The notes under the pieces were generated by a model that did no database searches, was not told the DNA's origin, and worked only from the letters and a program-made list of their open reading frames with translations. From Citrifermentans bremense R1 (lineage in GTDB: Bacteria; Desulfobacterota; Desulfuromonadia; Geobacterales; Geobacteraceae), in NCBI RefSeq assembly GCF_000426865.1, contig NZ_AUGE01000034.1, forward strand, positions 1 through 35,627: a DNA stretch of 35,627 bases, read 5' to 3'. Positions 17,899-27,700 of the stretch are shown here, one piece after another. Numbering within the stretch: position 1 is the first letter of the stretch; each line of letters opens with the position of its first letter. The position numbers and the translations under genes are program-made.

Positions 17899-18078
17899 AT
17901 GTCTGCAGAGCTGAAGATAACCCTGGTTCGGAGCGCCATCGGCCAGTCCGAGAAAATGAAAGGCCGCCTGCTCGGCATGGGGCTCACCAAGCGTGAGAAG
18001 ACCGTGACCCTGCAGGACACCCCGGAGATCCGTGGCATGATCGCCAAGGTGGCCCATCTGGTAAGAGTCGAAGAGTAA
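17899..18078 (+). CDS. rpmD: 50S ribosomal protein L30
   Basis: L30 is a 59-residue small protein of the large subunit, starting [15 protein letters not shown] and containing the conserved [22 protein letters not shown] region. ATG 17899 has AAGGAG (17887-17892) at 6 nt; a TTG at 17893 would be directly on the ribosome-binding site. It lies between rpsE and rplO as usual in the spc operon. Confidence 0.96.
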   Translation: MSAELKITLVRSAIGQSEKMKGRLLGMGLTKREKTVTLQDTPEIRGMIAKVAHLVRVEE

Positions 18079-18098
18079 TCCCCCTAAAGGTGATAAAA

Positions 18099-18539
18099 AT
18101 GCAATTAAATACCATCAAACCGGCCGTCGGGTCGACCAAGAATAGAAAGCGTATCGGCAGGGGCGTAGGCTCCGGTCACGGCAAGACCGCTACCAAGGGC
18201 CACAAGGGCCAGAAGGCGCGCTCCGGCGGCTCGGTGAAGCCCGGCTTCGAGGGCGGCCAGATGCCGATGCACAGAAGACTTCCCAAGCGCGGCTTCACCC
18301 CGCTCTCCAAGAAGGACTACGCACTGGTGAACCTCTGCCAGCTCGAAGTGTTCGAGGCGGGGAGCGTCATCGACGCTGAAGCGCTGCTGAAAAGCGGGAT
18401 CATCTCCGGCGTGCGTGACGGCATCAAGGTGCTGGCGACGGGTGACATCACCCGTGCACTGACCATCAAGGCCCACAAATTCAGCGCCTCTGCTCGCGAA
18501 AAAATAACTGCGGCAGGTGGTTCCATCGAGGAGATCTAG
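18099..18539 (+). CDS. rplO: 50S ribosomal protein L15
   Basis: L15 (146 residues) is a late-assembly protein with a long basic N-terminal extension, here [20 protein letters not shown], and the conserved [20 protein letters not shown] 18099 is chosen because AAAGGTGAT (18086-18094) is placed correctly for it; a GTG at 18090 overlaps that site and would add three residues. The secY start follows the stop by only 2 nt. Confidence 0.96.
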   Translation: MQLNTIKPAVGSTKNRKRIGRGVGSGHGKTATKGHKGQKARSGGSVKPGFEGGQMPMHRRLPKRGFTPLSKKDYALVNLCQLEVFEAGSVIDAEALLKSGIISGVRDGIKVLATGDITRALTIKAHKFSASAREKITAAGGSIEEI

Positions 18540-18541
18540 TC

Positions 18542-19849
18542 TTGATAGAAGCCTTCCAGAACATTTTCAAGATCCCCGAGCTTAAAAAGAAGGTTCTCTT
18601 CTCGCTGGCCATGCTGGCCGTCTACCGGGTAGGGTGCCATATCCCTACCCCGGGCATCGACGCCCAGGCCCTCGCCCAGTTCTTCAAGGCTGCGCAGGGC
18701 ACGCTGCTCGGTATGTTCGACATGTTTTCTGGCGGGGCTCTCGAGAAGCTCACCGTCTTCGCACTCGGCATCATGCCGTATATCTCCTCCTCCATCATCT
18801 TCCAACTCCTCACCGTTGTGCTTCCGGCCGTGGAGAAGCTTTCCAAGGAAGGTGACGCTGGAAGGAAGAAGATCATCCAGTACACCCGCTACGGCACCAT
18901 CGTGCTGGCGGTGGTTCAGGCGTTCGGCATCAGCATCGGCCTCGAGGCCATGCGCGGTCCGGCCGGCGAGCTTGTAGTTCCGAACCCCGGCTGGGGCTTC
19001 AGGCTGATGACGGTGATCACCCTTACCGCAGGCACCGCCTTCATCATGTGGCTCGGCGAGCAGATGTCTGAGAAGGGTATCGGCAACGGCATCTCCCTGA
19101 TCATCTTCGCCGGCATCGTGGCTCGCATCCCGACCGCGATCGGCAACAGCTTCCGTTTGATCAAGACGGGCGAGCTCTCCCTGTTCGTGCTGCTCCTGAT
19201 CGCCGCGGTGATGTTCGCGGTGATCGCGGCGGTGGTATTCATGGAGCGCGGCCAGCGCAGGATTCCGATCCACTACGCCAAGAGGGTGGTGGGGCTCAAG
19301 ACCGTAGGCGCGCAGAGCTCGCACCTGCCGCTCAAGGTGAACATGGCCGGCGTCATCCCGCCTATCTTCGCCTCGTCGATCATCATGTTCCCGGCCACGG
19401 TGGGCAACTTCATCGACGTCCCCTGGGTGCAGGCGGCCTCCAAGCAGTTGGCCCCCGGAAAGTTGCTTTACGAGGTTTTATTTGTTGCCTTTATCGTCTT
19501 TTTCTGTTACTTCTACACGGCTGTGACTTTCAACCCGGTTGATGTCGCCGATAACGTCAAGAAACAGGGGGGGTATGTGCCCGGGATCCGTCCCGGTAAG
19601 GAGACCTCCGACTTCCTTGATGCGGTGCTGACCAAGTTGACCTTCGCCGGCGCCATTTACATCTCCGCGGTCTGCGTGCTTCCTTCGATCCTGATTGGGA
19701 AATTCAACCTCCCCTTCTATTTTGGCGGCACTTCCCTGCTGATCGCCGTCGGTGTCGGCATGGACACTCTGTCGCAGATCGAGGCGCACCTGATTACCCG
19801 AAGCTACGAAGGGTTCATGAAGGGCGTGCGCATCCAGGGCAGAAGGTAA
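18542..19849 (+). CDS. secY: Protein translocase subunit SecY
   Basis: SecY (435 residues) is the channel of the general secretion system, working with SecE, SecG and SecA. About ten membrane segments can be seen. Family motifs include RVGCHIPTPGID near the N-terminus, GIMPYISSSIIFQLL in the second segment and the cytosolic loop GQRRIPIHYAKRV. The start is TTG 18542 with GAGGAG (18528-18533) 8 nt upstream, inside the end of rplO. The partner gene secE is not in the window; in relatives it lies beside a tuf gene. Confidence 0.97.
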   Translation: MIEAFQNIFKIPELKKKVLFSLAMLAVYRVGCHIPTPGIDAQALAQFFKAAQGTLLGMFDMFSGGALEKLTVFALGIMPYISSSIIFQLLTVVLPAVEKLSKEGDAGRKKIIQYTRYGTIVLAVVQAFGISIGLEAMRGPAGELVVPNPGWGFRLMTVITLTAGTAFIMWLGEQMSEKGIGNGISLIIFAGIVARIPTAIGNSFRLIKTGELSLFVLLLIAAVMFAVIAAVVFMERGQRRIPIHYAKRVVGLKTVGAQSSHLPLKVNMAGVIPPIFASSIIMFPATVGNFIDVPWVQAASKQLAPGKLLYEVLFVAFIVFFCYFYTAVTFNPVDVADNVKKQGGYVPGIRPGKETSDFLDAVLTKLTFAGAIYISAVCVLPSILIGKFNLPFYFGGTSLLIAVGVGMDTLSQIEAHLITRSYEGFMKGVRIQGRR

Positions 19850-19858
19850 GGGGTTATC

Positions 19859-20503
19859 ATGAATCTCATCCTCCTCGGACCCCCGGGCGTCGGCAAGGGG
19901 ACCCAGGCAAAACTTCTCATAGACAGGTTTGGTATCCCGCAGATATCGACAGGCGATATACTGCGGGCTGCCGTTAAAGAGCTCACTCCCATGGGAGCTA
20001 AGGCCAAGGGATATATGGACTCCGGCGCGCTGGTTCCGGACGAAGTCGTGATCGGCATCGTCGAGGAGCGGCTGGCGCAGGCGGACTGCCAGAAGGGATT
20101 TATCCTGGACGGTTTTCCCCGTACGGTCCCCCAGGCGGACGCGCTGGGTCAGGTCCTTTCCGGTATGGGAAAGTCGATCGACCACGTAGTCTCGCTCTCG
20201 GTGGACAAGGGAGAGCTGCTGAAGCGGCTTACCGGCCGTCGCGCCTGTGCCAATTGCGGCGCCGGCTACCACGTTGACTTTGCCCCCTCCAAAGTGGCAG
20301 GTGTCTGCGATGCCTGCTCCGGCCAACTGGTCCAGCGTGAGGACGACAAGGAAGAAACCATCCTGAACCGCCTGGCGGTTTACGAAGCGCAGACCGCGCC
20401 TTTGATCGCCTACTACCAGGCGGCAGGGGTGCTCCGCTCCGTCGATGGCCTCGGGACCGTGGAAGGGGTCCAGTCGGACATCCTCGCGGCGATACGGGCC
20501 TAG
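19859..20503 (+). CDS. adk: Adenylate kinase
   Basis: Adk interconverts ATP plus AMP and two ADP. The 214-residue protein has the P-loop GPPGVGKGT (7-15), the AMP-binding STGDILRAA and the FILDGFPRT motif. Its LID domain is the long, zinc-binding type with Cys130, Cys133, Cys150 and Cys153 (CANC...CDAC). It sits between secY and map, as in many Gram-positive and deltaproteobacterial spc operons. Confidence 0.97.
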   Translation: MNLILLGPPGVGKGTQAKLLIDRFGIPQISTGDILRAAVKELTPMGAKAKGYMDSGALVPDEVVIGIVEERLAQADCQKGFILDGFPRTVPQADALGQVLSGMGKSIDHVVSLSVDKGELLKRLTGRRACANCGAGYHVDFAPSKVAGVCDACSGQLVQREDDKEETILNRLAVYEAQTAPLIAYYQAAGVLRSVDGLGTVEGVQSDILAAIRA

Positions 20504-20505
20504 CG

Positions 20506-21252
20506 GTGATAGTACTCAAGTCCCCGGCTGAGATCGAGAAGATGGCGGCTGCCGGAAGGATCGTAGCGGAGATCCTGGCCGGGCTCAGGGAAAAAGTGGT
20601 GCCGGGGGTTACCCTGGCTGAACTTGACGCATTCGCGGAGAGGGAAACGCTGAAGAGGAAGGCGAAGCCAGCCTTCAAGGGTTACAGCGGCTTCCCCTTT
20701 TCGCTTTGTTGCTCGGTAAACGAGCAGGTGGTGCATGGCTTTGCCACGCAGCGCGTCCTGGCCTCAGGCGACATCGTCAGCCTAGACTTCGGAGTCGTCT
20801 ACTGCGGCTATTACGGAGATTCGGCGATCACGGTCCCGGTGGGCGAGATCTCGCCCACCGCAGCCAAGCTGATCAAGGTCACCGAGGAGTCGCTCTTCAA
20901 GGCGATCGAGGTCGCTGACGCCTCGCACCGCCTCTCGGACGTTTCCCATGCGGTACAGGCCTATGTCGAGGCGCGCGGCTTTTCGGTGGTGCGCGACTTT
21001 GTCGGGCACGGCATCGGCAAGGAGCTGCACGAGGGGCCGCAGATCCCCAACTTCGGCGCTGCCGGGAAAGGGCCCAAGCTGAAGCCGGGCATGGTGCTCG
21101 CCATTGAGCCCATGATCAACGAAAAGGGATACGACGTGCGGGTGCTGGAGGACGGCTGGACCGCTGTCACCACGGACGGCGGGCTCTCGGCGCACTTTGA
21201 GCACACGGTGGCAGTGACGGACAACGGTCCGTTGATACTTACACAAATTTAG
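20506..21252 (+). CDS. map: Methionine aminopeptidase, type I
   Basis: Map removes the initiator methionine from nascent proteins. The 248-residue enzyme has all five metal ligands: Asp94 (SLDFG), Asp105 (YGDSA), His168 (GHGIG), Glu201 (AIEPM) and Glu232 (FEHTV). The start is GTG 20506, 2 nt after the adk stop, with only a weak ACGGG ribosome-binding site, so it probably relies on coupling to adk. No infA follows it here, unlike in many other spc operons. Confidence 0.97.
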   Translation: MIVLKSPAEIEKMAAAGRIVAEILAGLREKVVPGVTLAELDAFAERETLKRKAKPAFKGYSGFPFSLCCSVNEQVVHGFATQRVLASGDIVSLDFGVVYCGYYGDSAITVPVGEISPTAAKLIKVTEESLFKAIEVADASHRLSDVSHAVQAYVEARGFSVVRDFVGHGIGKELHEGPQIPNFGAAGKGPKLKPGMVLAIEPMINEKGYDVRVLEDGWTAVTTDGGLSAHFEHTVAVTDNGPLILTQI

Positions 21253-21284
21253 AACAGCAATACGTCTTCAAAAGGAAGTGAACT

Positions 21285-21398
21285 ATGAAGGTTCGGGCAT
21301 CGGTTAAGAAGATCTGTGTTAAATGCAAAATAGTCAAGCGCAAGGGCATCGTCCGCGTTATCTGCGAGACTCCCAAGCATTCACAGAGACAGGGTTAA
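21285..21398 (+). CDS. rpmJ: 50S ribosomal protein L36, zinc-binding form
   Basis: This very small protein (37 residues) starts [15 protein letters not shown] and has Cys11, Cys14, Cys27 and His32, the zinc-ribbon ligands of the C+ form of L36. AAAGGAAG (21271-21278) lies 6 nt before ATG 21285. It lies between map and rpsM, the usual place at the spc/alpha junction. Confidence 0.96.
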   Translation: MKVRASVKKICVKCKIVKRKGIVRVICETPKHSQRQG

Positions 21399-21423
21399 GA
21401 GTAACCATTAGGAGGAGCGGGCA

Positions 21424-21792
21424 TTGGCACGTATCGCAGGGGTAGACTTACCCAGAAATAAGAGAATAGAGATCGCACTCACCTACATCTACGGCATCGG
21501 CAGATCTCTGTCCCAGGAAATTCTCACGGCAACCGGTGTGGACATGAACACCCGTTGCGACAACCTGACCGAGGCTGAAGTCACCAAGATCAGGGAGTAT
21601 ATCGATAAGAACGTGAAGGTCGAGGGCGACCTGCGCCGCGACATTTCCATGAGCATAAAGCGTCTGATGGATCTCGGCTGCTACCGCGGACTCCGTCACA
21701 GGAAAGGTCTTCCCTGCCGCGGACAGCGGACCAAGACCAATGCACGCACTCGCAAAGGGCCGGCTCGTACGGTCGCTGGCAAGAAGAAATAA
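21424..21792 (+). CDS. rpsM: 30S ribosomal protein S13
   Basis: S13 (122 residues) forms intersubunit bridges B1a/B1b and touches P-site tRNA with its basic tail ([16 protein letters not shown]). The start [21 protein letters not shown] and the [20 protein letters not shown] block are standard. The start codon is TTG 21424, behind GGAGGAG (21411-21417). It opens the alpha-operon part. Confidence 0.96.
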   Translation: MARIAGVDLPRNKRIEIALTYIYGIGRSLSQEILTATGVDMNTRCDNLTEAEVTKIREYIDKNVKVEGDLRRDISMSIKRLMDLGCYRGLRHRKGLPCRGQRTKTNARTRKGPARTVAGKKK

Positions 21793-21807
21793 GATTCTGG
21801 AGGGATA

Positions 21808-22203
21808 ATGGCGAGCCCGGCTAAGAAGGTCGTTAAGAAGAAAAAAGAGAAGAAGAATATTCCCAACGGCGTCGCGCACATCCAGGCGACGTTCAACAAT
21901 ACCATGATCACCATCACCGACCCGGTCGGTAACGTGGTAGCCTGGTGCACCTCCGGTGCCAAGGGTTTCAAAGGGTCCAGGAAGAGCACCCCGTTCGCAG
22001 CGCAGATGGCTGCCGAGGACGCTGCCAAGAAGGCCCAGGAGCACGGTATGCGCAGCATCGAGGTCTACGTGAAGGGTCCCGGTTCCGGCCGCGAGTCCGC
22101 TCTGCGCGCGCTGCAGGCCGCCGGCTTCGCCGTCAGCTTCATCCGCGACGTCACGCCGATCCCGCACAACGGCTGCCGTCCCCCGAAGAGAAGAAGAGTC
22201 TAG
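21808..22203 (+). CDS. rpsK: 30S ribosomal protein S11
   Basis: S11 (131 residues) lies in the platform near the mRNA exit. After a lysine-rich N-terminus ([12 protein letters not shown]) it has [19 protein letters not shown], the [15 protein letters not shown] motif and the C-terminal [22 protein letters not shown] precedes ATG 21808. Confidence 0.98.
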   Translation: MASPAKKVVKKKKEKKNIPNGVAHIQATFNNTMITITDPVGNVVAWCTSGAKGFKGSRKSTPFAAQMAAEDAAKKAQEHGMRSIEVYVKGPGSGRESALRALQAAGFAVSFIRDVTPIPHNGCRPPKRRRV

Positions 22204-22259
22204 GCTTCAATCGAGCCTGGAGTTACGGAACAATCAGTTAGGATCAAGGAGGTCTTCAA

Positions 22260-22886
22260 TTGGCTAGGTATACAGGGCCCTCATGCAGGCTGTGCAGACG
22301 GGAAGGTTCGGAGCTATTTCTTAAAGGCGAGCGTTGCTACACCGACAAATGTGCCATTAAGAGAAGAAGCTATCCCCCGGGGCAGCACGGCCAGGGCCGC
22401 ATAAAGGTATCAGACTACGGTGTTCAGCTGCGTGAAAAGCAGAAGGTGCGTCGCATCTACGGCATCCTCGAGAACCAGTTCCGCGGTTACTTCGAGACGG
22501 CCGACCGGATGAAAGGCGTGACGGGCGAGAACCTCCTCTTCATCCTGGAGAGAAGGCTCGACAACGTCGCTTACCGCCTTGGCTTCGCAACCTCGCGCGA
22601 CGAGGCACGCCAGCTGGTACGTCACGGACACTTCACCCTGAACGGCAAGAAGGTCAACATTCCTTCCCTTCAGGTGAAAGCAGGCGATGTGCTGCAGCTG
22701 CGCGAGAAGAGCCGCAAAGTTGCCGCCATCTCCGAATCTCTCGAAGGCGTAGTACGCAGGGGTATCCCGCAGTGGCTTGAACTGGATAAGGATGCGTTCA
22801 AAGGTACCGTCAAGGCTATGCCGGTACGCGAGGACATCACCATGCCGATTCAGGAACAGTTAATTGTCGAGCTCTACTCCAAGTAA
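22260..22886 (+). CDS. rpsD: 30S ribosomal protein S4, zinc-binding form
   Basis: S4 (208 residues) starts small-subunit assembly and in E. coli represses the alpha operon. The N-terminus has a zinc site Cys9, Cys12, Cys26, Cys31 (CRLC...CYTDKC). The S4 RNA-binding domain follows with [18 protein letters not shown] and [17 protein letters not shown]. The start is TTG 22260 behind AAGGAGGTC (22246-22254). Confidence 0.97.
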   Translation: MARYTGPSCRLCRREGSELFLKGERCYTDKCAIKRRSYPPGQHGQGRIKVSDYGVQLREKQKVRRIYGILENQFRGYFETADRMKGVTGENLLFILERRLDNVAYRLGFATSRDEARQLVRHGHFTLNGKKVNIPSLQVKAGDVLQLREKSRKVAAISESLEGVVRRGIPQWLELDKDAFKGTVKAMPVREDITMPIQEQLIVELYSK

Positions 22887-22918
22887 AGGCTGACTACAAC
22901 CGATACAGGGGGATCTAA

Positions 22919-23938
22919 ATGTATAGAAACTGGCGCGATCTGATCAGACCTAAGAAGCTCCAGGTTGAGACGGAATCGCTCACAAATACATACGGGAAGT
23001 TCTTTGCCGAACCCTTCGAAAGGGGCTTCGGCACCACCCTGGGAACAGGTCTGCGTCGGGTCCTCATCTCGAGCCTGCAGGGAGCGGCCATCGTCTCTGT
23101 GAAGGCCAAGGGCGTACTGCACGAGTTCTCTGCAGTCCCGGGCGTCACCGAGGACATGACGGACATCATCCTGAACCTCAAGGGTGTGCGCCTCAAGGTG
23201 CACGGCAACGAGTCCAGGATGATCAGGATCGTCCAGAAGGGCGAAGGGGTGGTCAAGGCCAAGGACATCATCACGGACAACAACGTGGAGATCCTGAACC
23301 CCGAGCACCACATCGCGACCTGCTCCAAGGACGCTAACCTCGAGATGGACCTCATGGTGAAAGTCGGCAAAGGGTACGTCCCCGCTGACCGCAACCGCGA
23401 CGAGAAGGCGCCGGTAGGGACCATCCCCATCGACGCGATCTTCTCCCCGGTCCACAAGGTGAACTTCACCGTAACCAACGCTCGCGTAGGTCAGATCACC
23501 GACTACGACAAGCTCACCATCGAGGTCTGGACCGACGGCAGCGTGAAGCCGCAGGACGCCGTGGCCTACGCCTCCAAGATCCTCAAGGACCAGCTTTCCA
23601 TCTTCATCAACTTCGATGAGGACGTGGAGCCCCAGGAGGAGGCGGAGCCGGAGGAGGAGCGTGAGCGTTTCAACGAGAACCTGTACCGCTCGGTGGACGA
23701 GCTGGAACTCTCGGTTCGCTCCGCGAATTGCCTGAAGAACGCAGGGATCAAGCTGATCGGTGAACTCGTTTCCAGAAGCGAGGCCGAGATGCTGAAAACC
23801 CAGAACTTCGGCAGGAAATCTCTGAACGAAATCAAGGACATCCTCGTCGACATGGGCCTCACCCTCGGCATGAAACTGGATAACTTCCCGGATCCCGAGA
23901 TCATGAGGCGCCTGCGCGGCGAGCAGAAAGAAGAATAG
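22919..23938 (+). CDS. rpoA: DNA-directed RNA polymerase subunit alpha
   Basis: The alpha subunit (339 residues) dimerises to nucleate RNA polymerase and binds UP elements and activators through its C-terminal domain. The N-terminal domain shows [21 protein letters not shown]. An acidic linker ([12 protein letters not shown]) leads to the C-terminal domain with [17 protein letters not shown] and [17 protein letters not shown] 22919 has GGGGG upstream. The beta subunits are not in this window. Confidence 0.98.
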   Translation: MYRNWRDLIRPKKLQVETESLTNTYGKFFAEPFERGFGTTLGTGLRRVLISSLQGAAIVSVKAKGVLHEFSAVPGVTEDMTDIILNLKGVRLKVHGNESRMIRIVQKGEGVVKAKDIITDNNVEILNPEHHIATCSKDANLEMDLMVKVGKGYVPADRNRDEKAPVGTIPIDAIFSPVHKVNFTVTNARVGQITDYDKLTIEVWTDGSVKPQDAVAYASKILKDQLSIFINFDEDVEPQEEAEPEEERERFNENLYRSVDELELSVRSANCLKNAGIKLIGELVSRSEAEMLKTQNFGRKSLNEIKDILVDMGLTLGMKLDNFPDPEIMRRLRGEQKEE

Positions 23939-23980
23939 TCCTCAAGACTTTATTTATAGATAGAAAGGAAGTGAAAAGAT

Positions 23981-24472
23981 ATGCGTCACAATAGCGCGGG
24001 TAGAAGATTAGGCAGGACCACGAGCCACAGGATCGCCATGTTCAGGAATATGGTGACATCCTTTCTCCAGCACGAAAAGATCACCACGACCGACGCCAAG
24101 GCGAAAGAGCTTCGCTCCATCGCCGAGAAGATGATCACCCTGGGCAAAAGGGGTGACCTTCACGCGACCAGGCAGGCAGCCGCCTACATCCGCGATAAGA
24201 AAGTCGTGACCAAGCTTTTCACCGAGATCGCTCCGCGTTACACCGAGCGTCCGGGCGGCTACACCAGGATCATCAAGCTCGGCATCCGTCCGGGTGACAA
24301 TGCTCCGGTGTCCGTGCTCGAACTGGTGGAAGCCGAGATGAAACCGAAGAAAGCAGCCGCCAAGCCGGCCAAGGCGCCTAAGGCCGCCAAGGCAGCTCCG
24401 GTTGCCGCTGCTCCGGCAGAAGAAGCACCGGTAGCCGAGGCTCCGGCAGCAGAGGAAACCACCGAGGCGTAA
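23981..24472 (+). CDS. rplQ: 50S ribosomal protein L17 with Ala/Pro-rich tail
   Basis: L17 (163 residues) surrounds the tunnel exit area. The first ~118 residues are the normal protein: [37 protein letters not shown] and the ending [11 protein letters not shown]. About 45 further residues form a low-complexity tail, first Lys/Ala/Pro-rich and then Ala/Glu-rich. Such tails occur in some lineages and their role is not known to me. AAAGGAAGTG precedes ATG 23981. It ends the long ribosomal-protein cluster. Confidence 0.97.
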   Translation: MRHNSAGRRLGRTTSHRIAMFRNMVTSFLQHEKITTTDAKAKELRSIAEKMITLGKRGDLHATRQAAAYIRDKKVVTKLFTEIAPRYTERPGGYTRIIKLGIRPGDNAPVSVLELVEAEMKPKKAAAKPAKAPKAAKAAPVAAAPAEEAPVAEAPAAEETTEA

Positions 24473-24495
24473 GCCCCGGGTGGGTCTGAAACATG

Positions 24496-24524
24496 AAAGG
24501 GGCGCGGGAAACCGCGCCCCTTTT
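24496..24524 (+). terminator. Rho-independent terminator of the S10-spc-alpha cluster
   Basis: AAAGGGGCGCGG (24496-24507) faces CCGCGCCCC plus TTTT (24512-24524) around a stable GAAA tetraloop. It is one of the two strongest terminators here and lies 24 nt after rplQ. Confidence 0.92.
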
Positions 24525-24611
24525 CGTGTAGGCGGCGTACAGCGGTTTTCCCTCTCCTGAGGGTCGATCACCCCAGATCCAAAGCCTTCTCCCTTTGGGT
24601 TTGTCCCTGCT

Positions 24612-24641
24612 CTATCCCTTCCATCCCCTTCATCCCTGTTA
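24612..24641. repeat. Short degenerate ~9-nt tandem repeat
   Basis: CTATCCCTT, CCATCCCCTT and CATCCCTGT follow each other, a loose 9-10-nt period on the ATCCC core. The surrounding spacer (24525-24717) shows nothing else beyond the smc promoter. Confidence 0.4.
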
Positions 24642-24678
24642 AATGCCTTTGTGCAGGCGCCATCCCCCCATCTTATCC

Positions 24679-24706
24679 TTTACATTAAAACCACCTCTCT
24701 GATAAT
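24679..24706 (+). promoter_or_regulatory. Candidate smc promoter
   Basis: TTTACA (24679-24684) and GATAAT (24701-24706) are 16 nt apart. The predicted start near 24713 is only about 5 nt before the smc ATG, so the message may have almost no leader. Confidence 0.5.
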
Positions 24707-24717
24707 ATGCCCAGTTC

Positions 24718-27700
24718 ATGAAGATCAAGAGACTGGAAATACACGGCTTCAAATCCTTTCAGGACAAGGCTGTCCTGGACTTCAACCAGCCGATAACCGG
24801 GGTAGTCGGCCCCAACGGCTGCGGCAAGTCCAACGTCGTCGACGCCATCCGTTGGGTCATGGGTGAGCAGTCCGCCAAGAACCTGCGCGGCAAGTCGATG
24901 GAGGACATCATCTTCGGCGGCACCGAGTTCAGAAAACCGCTCGGCATGGCGGAGGTTTCCCTGTTCTTCTCCACCGAGGACGGCCGCGTCCCCGCGAAAT
25001 ACCTCAACTTTTCCGAAATCCAGGTCACTCGTCGCCTCTACCGTGATGGCGACAGCGATTACCTGCTGAACAAGACCCCCTGCCGGCTTTTGGACATCGC
25101 CGAGCTCTTCATGGACACCGGTATCGGCGCCAAGGCCTACTCGATCATCGAGCAGGGGAAGATCGGGATGATCCTGCACGCCAAGCCCGAGGAGCGCCGC
25201 TTCCTGATCGAAGAAGCCGCAGGTGTCACCAAGTTCAAGGCGCGCAAGGTCGTCGCCATGAAGAAGATGGAGGCGACCCGCCAGAACCTGCTGCGCCTGG
25301 GCGACATCATCTCCGAGATCAAACGCCAGATGAACGGTCTGCAGCGCCAGGCGAAGAAGGCCGAGCGCTTCCGGGAGATACGGCTCGAATTGAAGGAGAT
25401 CGAGCTGCTTTTCGCCGCCAAGGGGTACGGCTCGGTGCAGAAGGAGCGGCAGGGGCTGGAGCGCGAGATCGCGGAACTCGAGTCCAAGCTGGTCGACATA
25501 ACCGCCCGGCTCAACGAGGCAGAGCTTTCCATTGAAGGGAAGCGGATAACCCTGCTGGAGACCGAGCGCGCGCTGACCGCCGCCCAGGAGGAGATCTTCC
25601 GCTGGAAGAGCGAGCTGCAGGGCGGGGAGAACAAGCTTGAATTCCAGCGGCGGGAGCTTGCCAACCAGGAGCGCCACGGCGCGCGGTTCGAGGAGGAACT
25701 CCAGGGGCTCAGGGACCAGCTGGCTGCCTCCGAGCGGGAACTCGTCTCGCTTGAGACCCAGCAGGCATCGTTTCTTGAAGAGCACGCGCGCGAGAGCGAG
25801 GCGCTAGAGCACCGGGAGGCGCTGCTGGAGGAAATGGCGGCGAGCGAGGCGGGTGTTACCCGTGAACTCGACGAGGCGCGCCGCGCCATGTTCGCGGCAC
25901 TCTCCGAGGGGGCGCAGGCGAACAACCAGCATGCCGCTGCCGTCAAAAGGCTCGCCTCCGTCGACGAGCGCCTGCAGGCAAGTAAACGGGAGCGCGTGCT
26001 CCTCGGGGAGCGCCTCTTCGAGTCGAACGGGAAGGTGGACGCGCTCAAGGCCGAGCGCGAACAGTTGGCCCGGGAAAAAGAACTGCTGGACGCGGAACTG
26101 ACGCTTGCCGGAAGCCGCGAGGCGGAACTCAAACAGGCGCAGGAGGCGGGGGACAAGCTGCTGCAACAGCTGCGCGACCAGCTCTCCTCCGCGTCGTCGA
26201 GGCTCAAATCGCTGCAGGAACTGGAGGCCCAGTTCGCCGGGTACGGGCAGGGGGTGAAGAACCTGCTCCTGGCCGACTCGTTCAAGGGGGCATCCCTTAC
26301 CATGCTGGCCGACGCCATCGAGGTCGAGGAGGAGTTCGAGGTGGCGCTCGAATCGGTGCTGGGTGAGCGTCTGCAGTACCTTCTCTGCCGCTCGCCGGAC
26401 CTGGCTCTCGACGCGGTCCGGCACCTCAAGGGGAACTCCGGCGGGCGCTGCAGCTTCATCACCGCCCCACCCTGGCATCACCCAGGTGCAACGCCTTCCG
26501 GCGCCGCGCCGCTTTGGGAGCGGGTCACCGTCCCCGCAAAGCACGCGCAGCTGGTCGAGCCGCTGCTGTCGGGCGCTTATCTCGCGCGTGACCTTGCGCA
26601 CGCATTGGAACTTGCCGCCTCCTTCCCCCACGCTACCTTCGTCACGGTCGACGGCGACCTGGCCCACGGCGGCGGGATCCTGAACGGGGGCTCCGCCGAA
26701 CCCGCACAGCAGGGGATCATCCACAAAAAGCGCGAGATCAAGGGGCTGGGGGCCGACGTGGAGCGCTTGACCCGCGAGGTGCAGCAGCTCACGACGGCCC
26801 GAGAAACCAGAAGGGTCGAGATCGCCGAGGCCGAGGCGCACCGGGTCGAACTGCGCCAGTCGCTGCATCGCCTGGAGATCAGGGTGCTCAACGCGGAAAA
26901 GGATCTCCAGTCCGCCCAGGCCGAGTGCCGCAGGCTCGAGGAGAATGCCGCCGTCCGGGAGATGGAGGAGGAGCAGCTCTCCGAAGAGCAGGACCTGGTC
27001 GCCAAAGAAATCTCCCAGGCGGAAAATCGGCGTGGCGAGGCCGAAGAGCGCAAGCTGGCCCTGGAGAAGAACGTCGAGGCGCTGCAGGGGCGCCTGGAAG
27101 GATCTCGTTTCGAGATGGAAGAGGCGCGCGAGATGGTCACCTCCCTCAAGGTGCGGGTCGCCGCGCTCAAGGAGAAGGGGGAGTCGACCCAGCGCGCTTA
27201 CAAGCGCGTGGAGGCGCTTTGCGCCGACCTTGCCAGCCGGATCGCCTCCCGCGGCAACGAGCTTGAGGGCTCGGGCGCCGAGCGCACCCGCCTGATTGAC
27301 GCCATCGCAGCCGGCGAGGAGGCGCTGCGCGACATAGTGAAGCAGCAGCTTCGAAGCGAGCAGGCGCTCCTCCTGGTGAAGGAGCGCTACGAGACGGAGG
27401 CGGCAACGGTTCAGGAGGAGGAGCTGCGCCTGAAGGGGACCCGCAGCGAGGCGTCGCTTTTGCGGGACCAGCTAAACGCCAAGAGCCTGCGGCTCACGGA
27501 GGTCAGCATGCGGCTCTCCCACCTGGAGGAGACCCTGCGCGAGAAGCACCGCATGGAGATCGCGGACGCCCTTTTGAACTACTCCAAGGTGGAGTGGGAC
27601 GAGGAGGAGCGCGCAGTGCGCCAGGCCGAGCTGCAAAAGGCGATCAACGAGATGGGCGAGGTCAACCTGATGGCGATCGAGGAGTTCAAGGAGATGGAGG

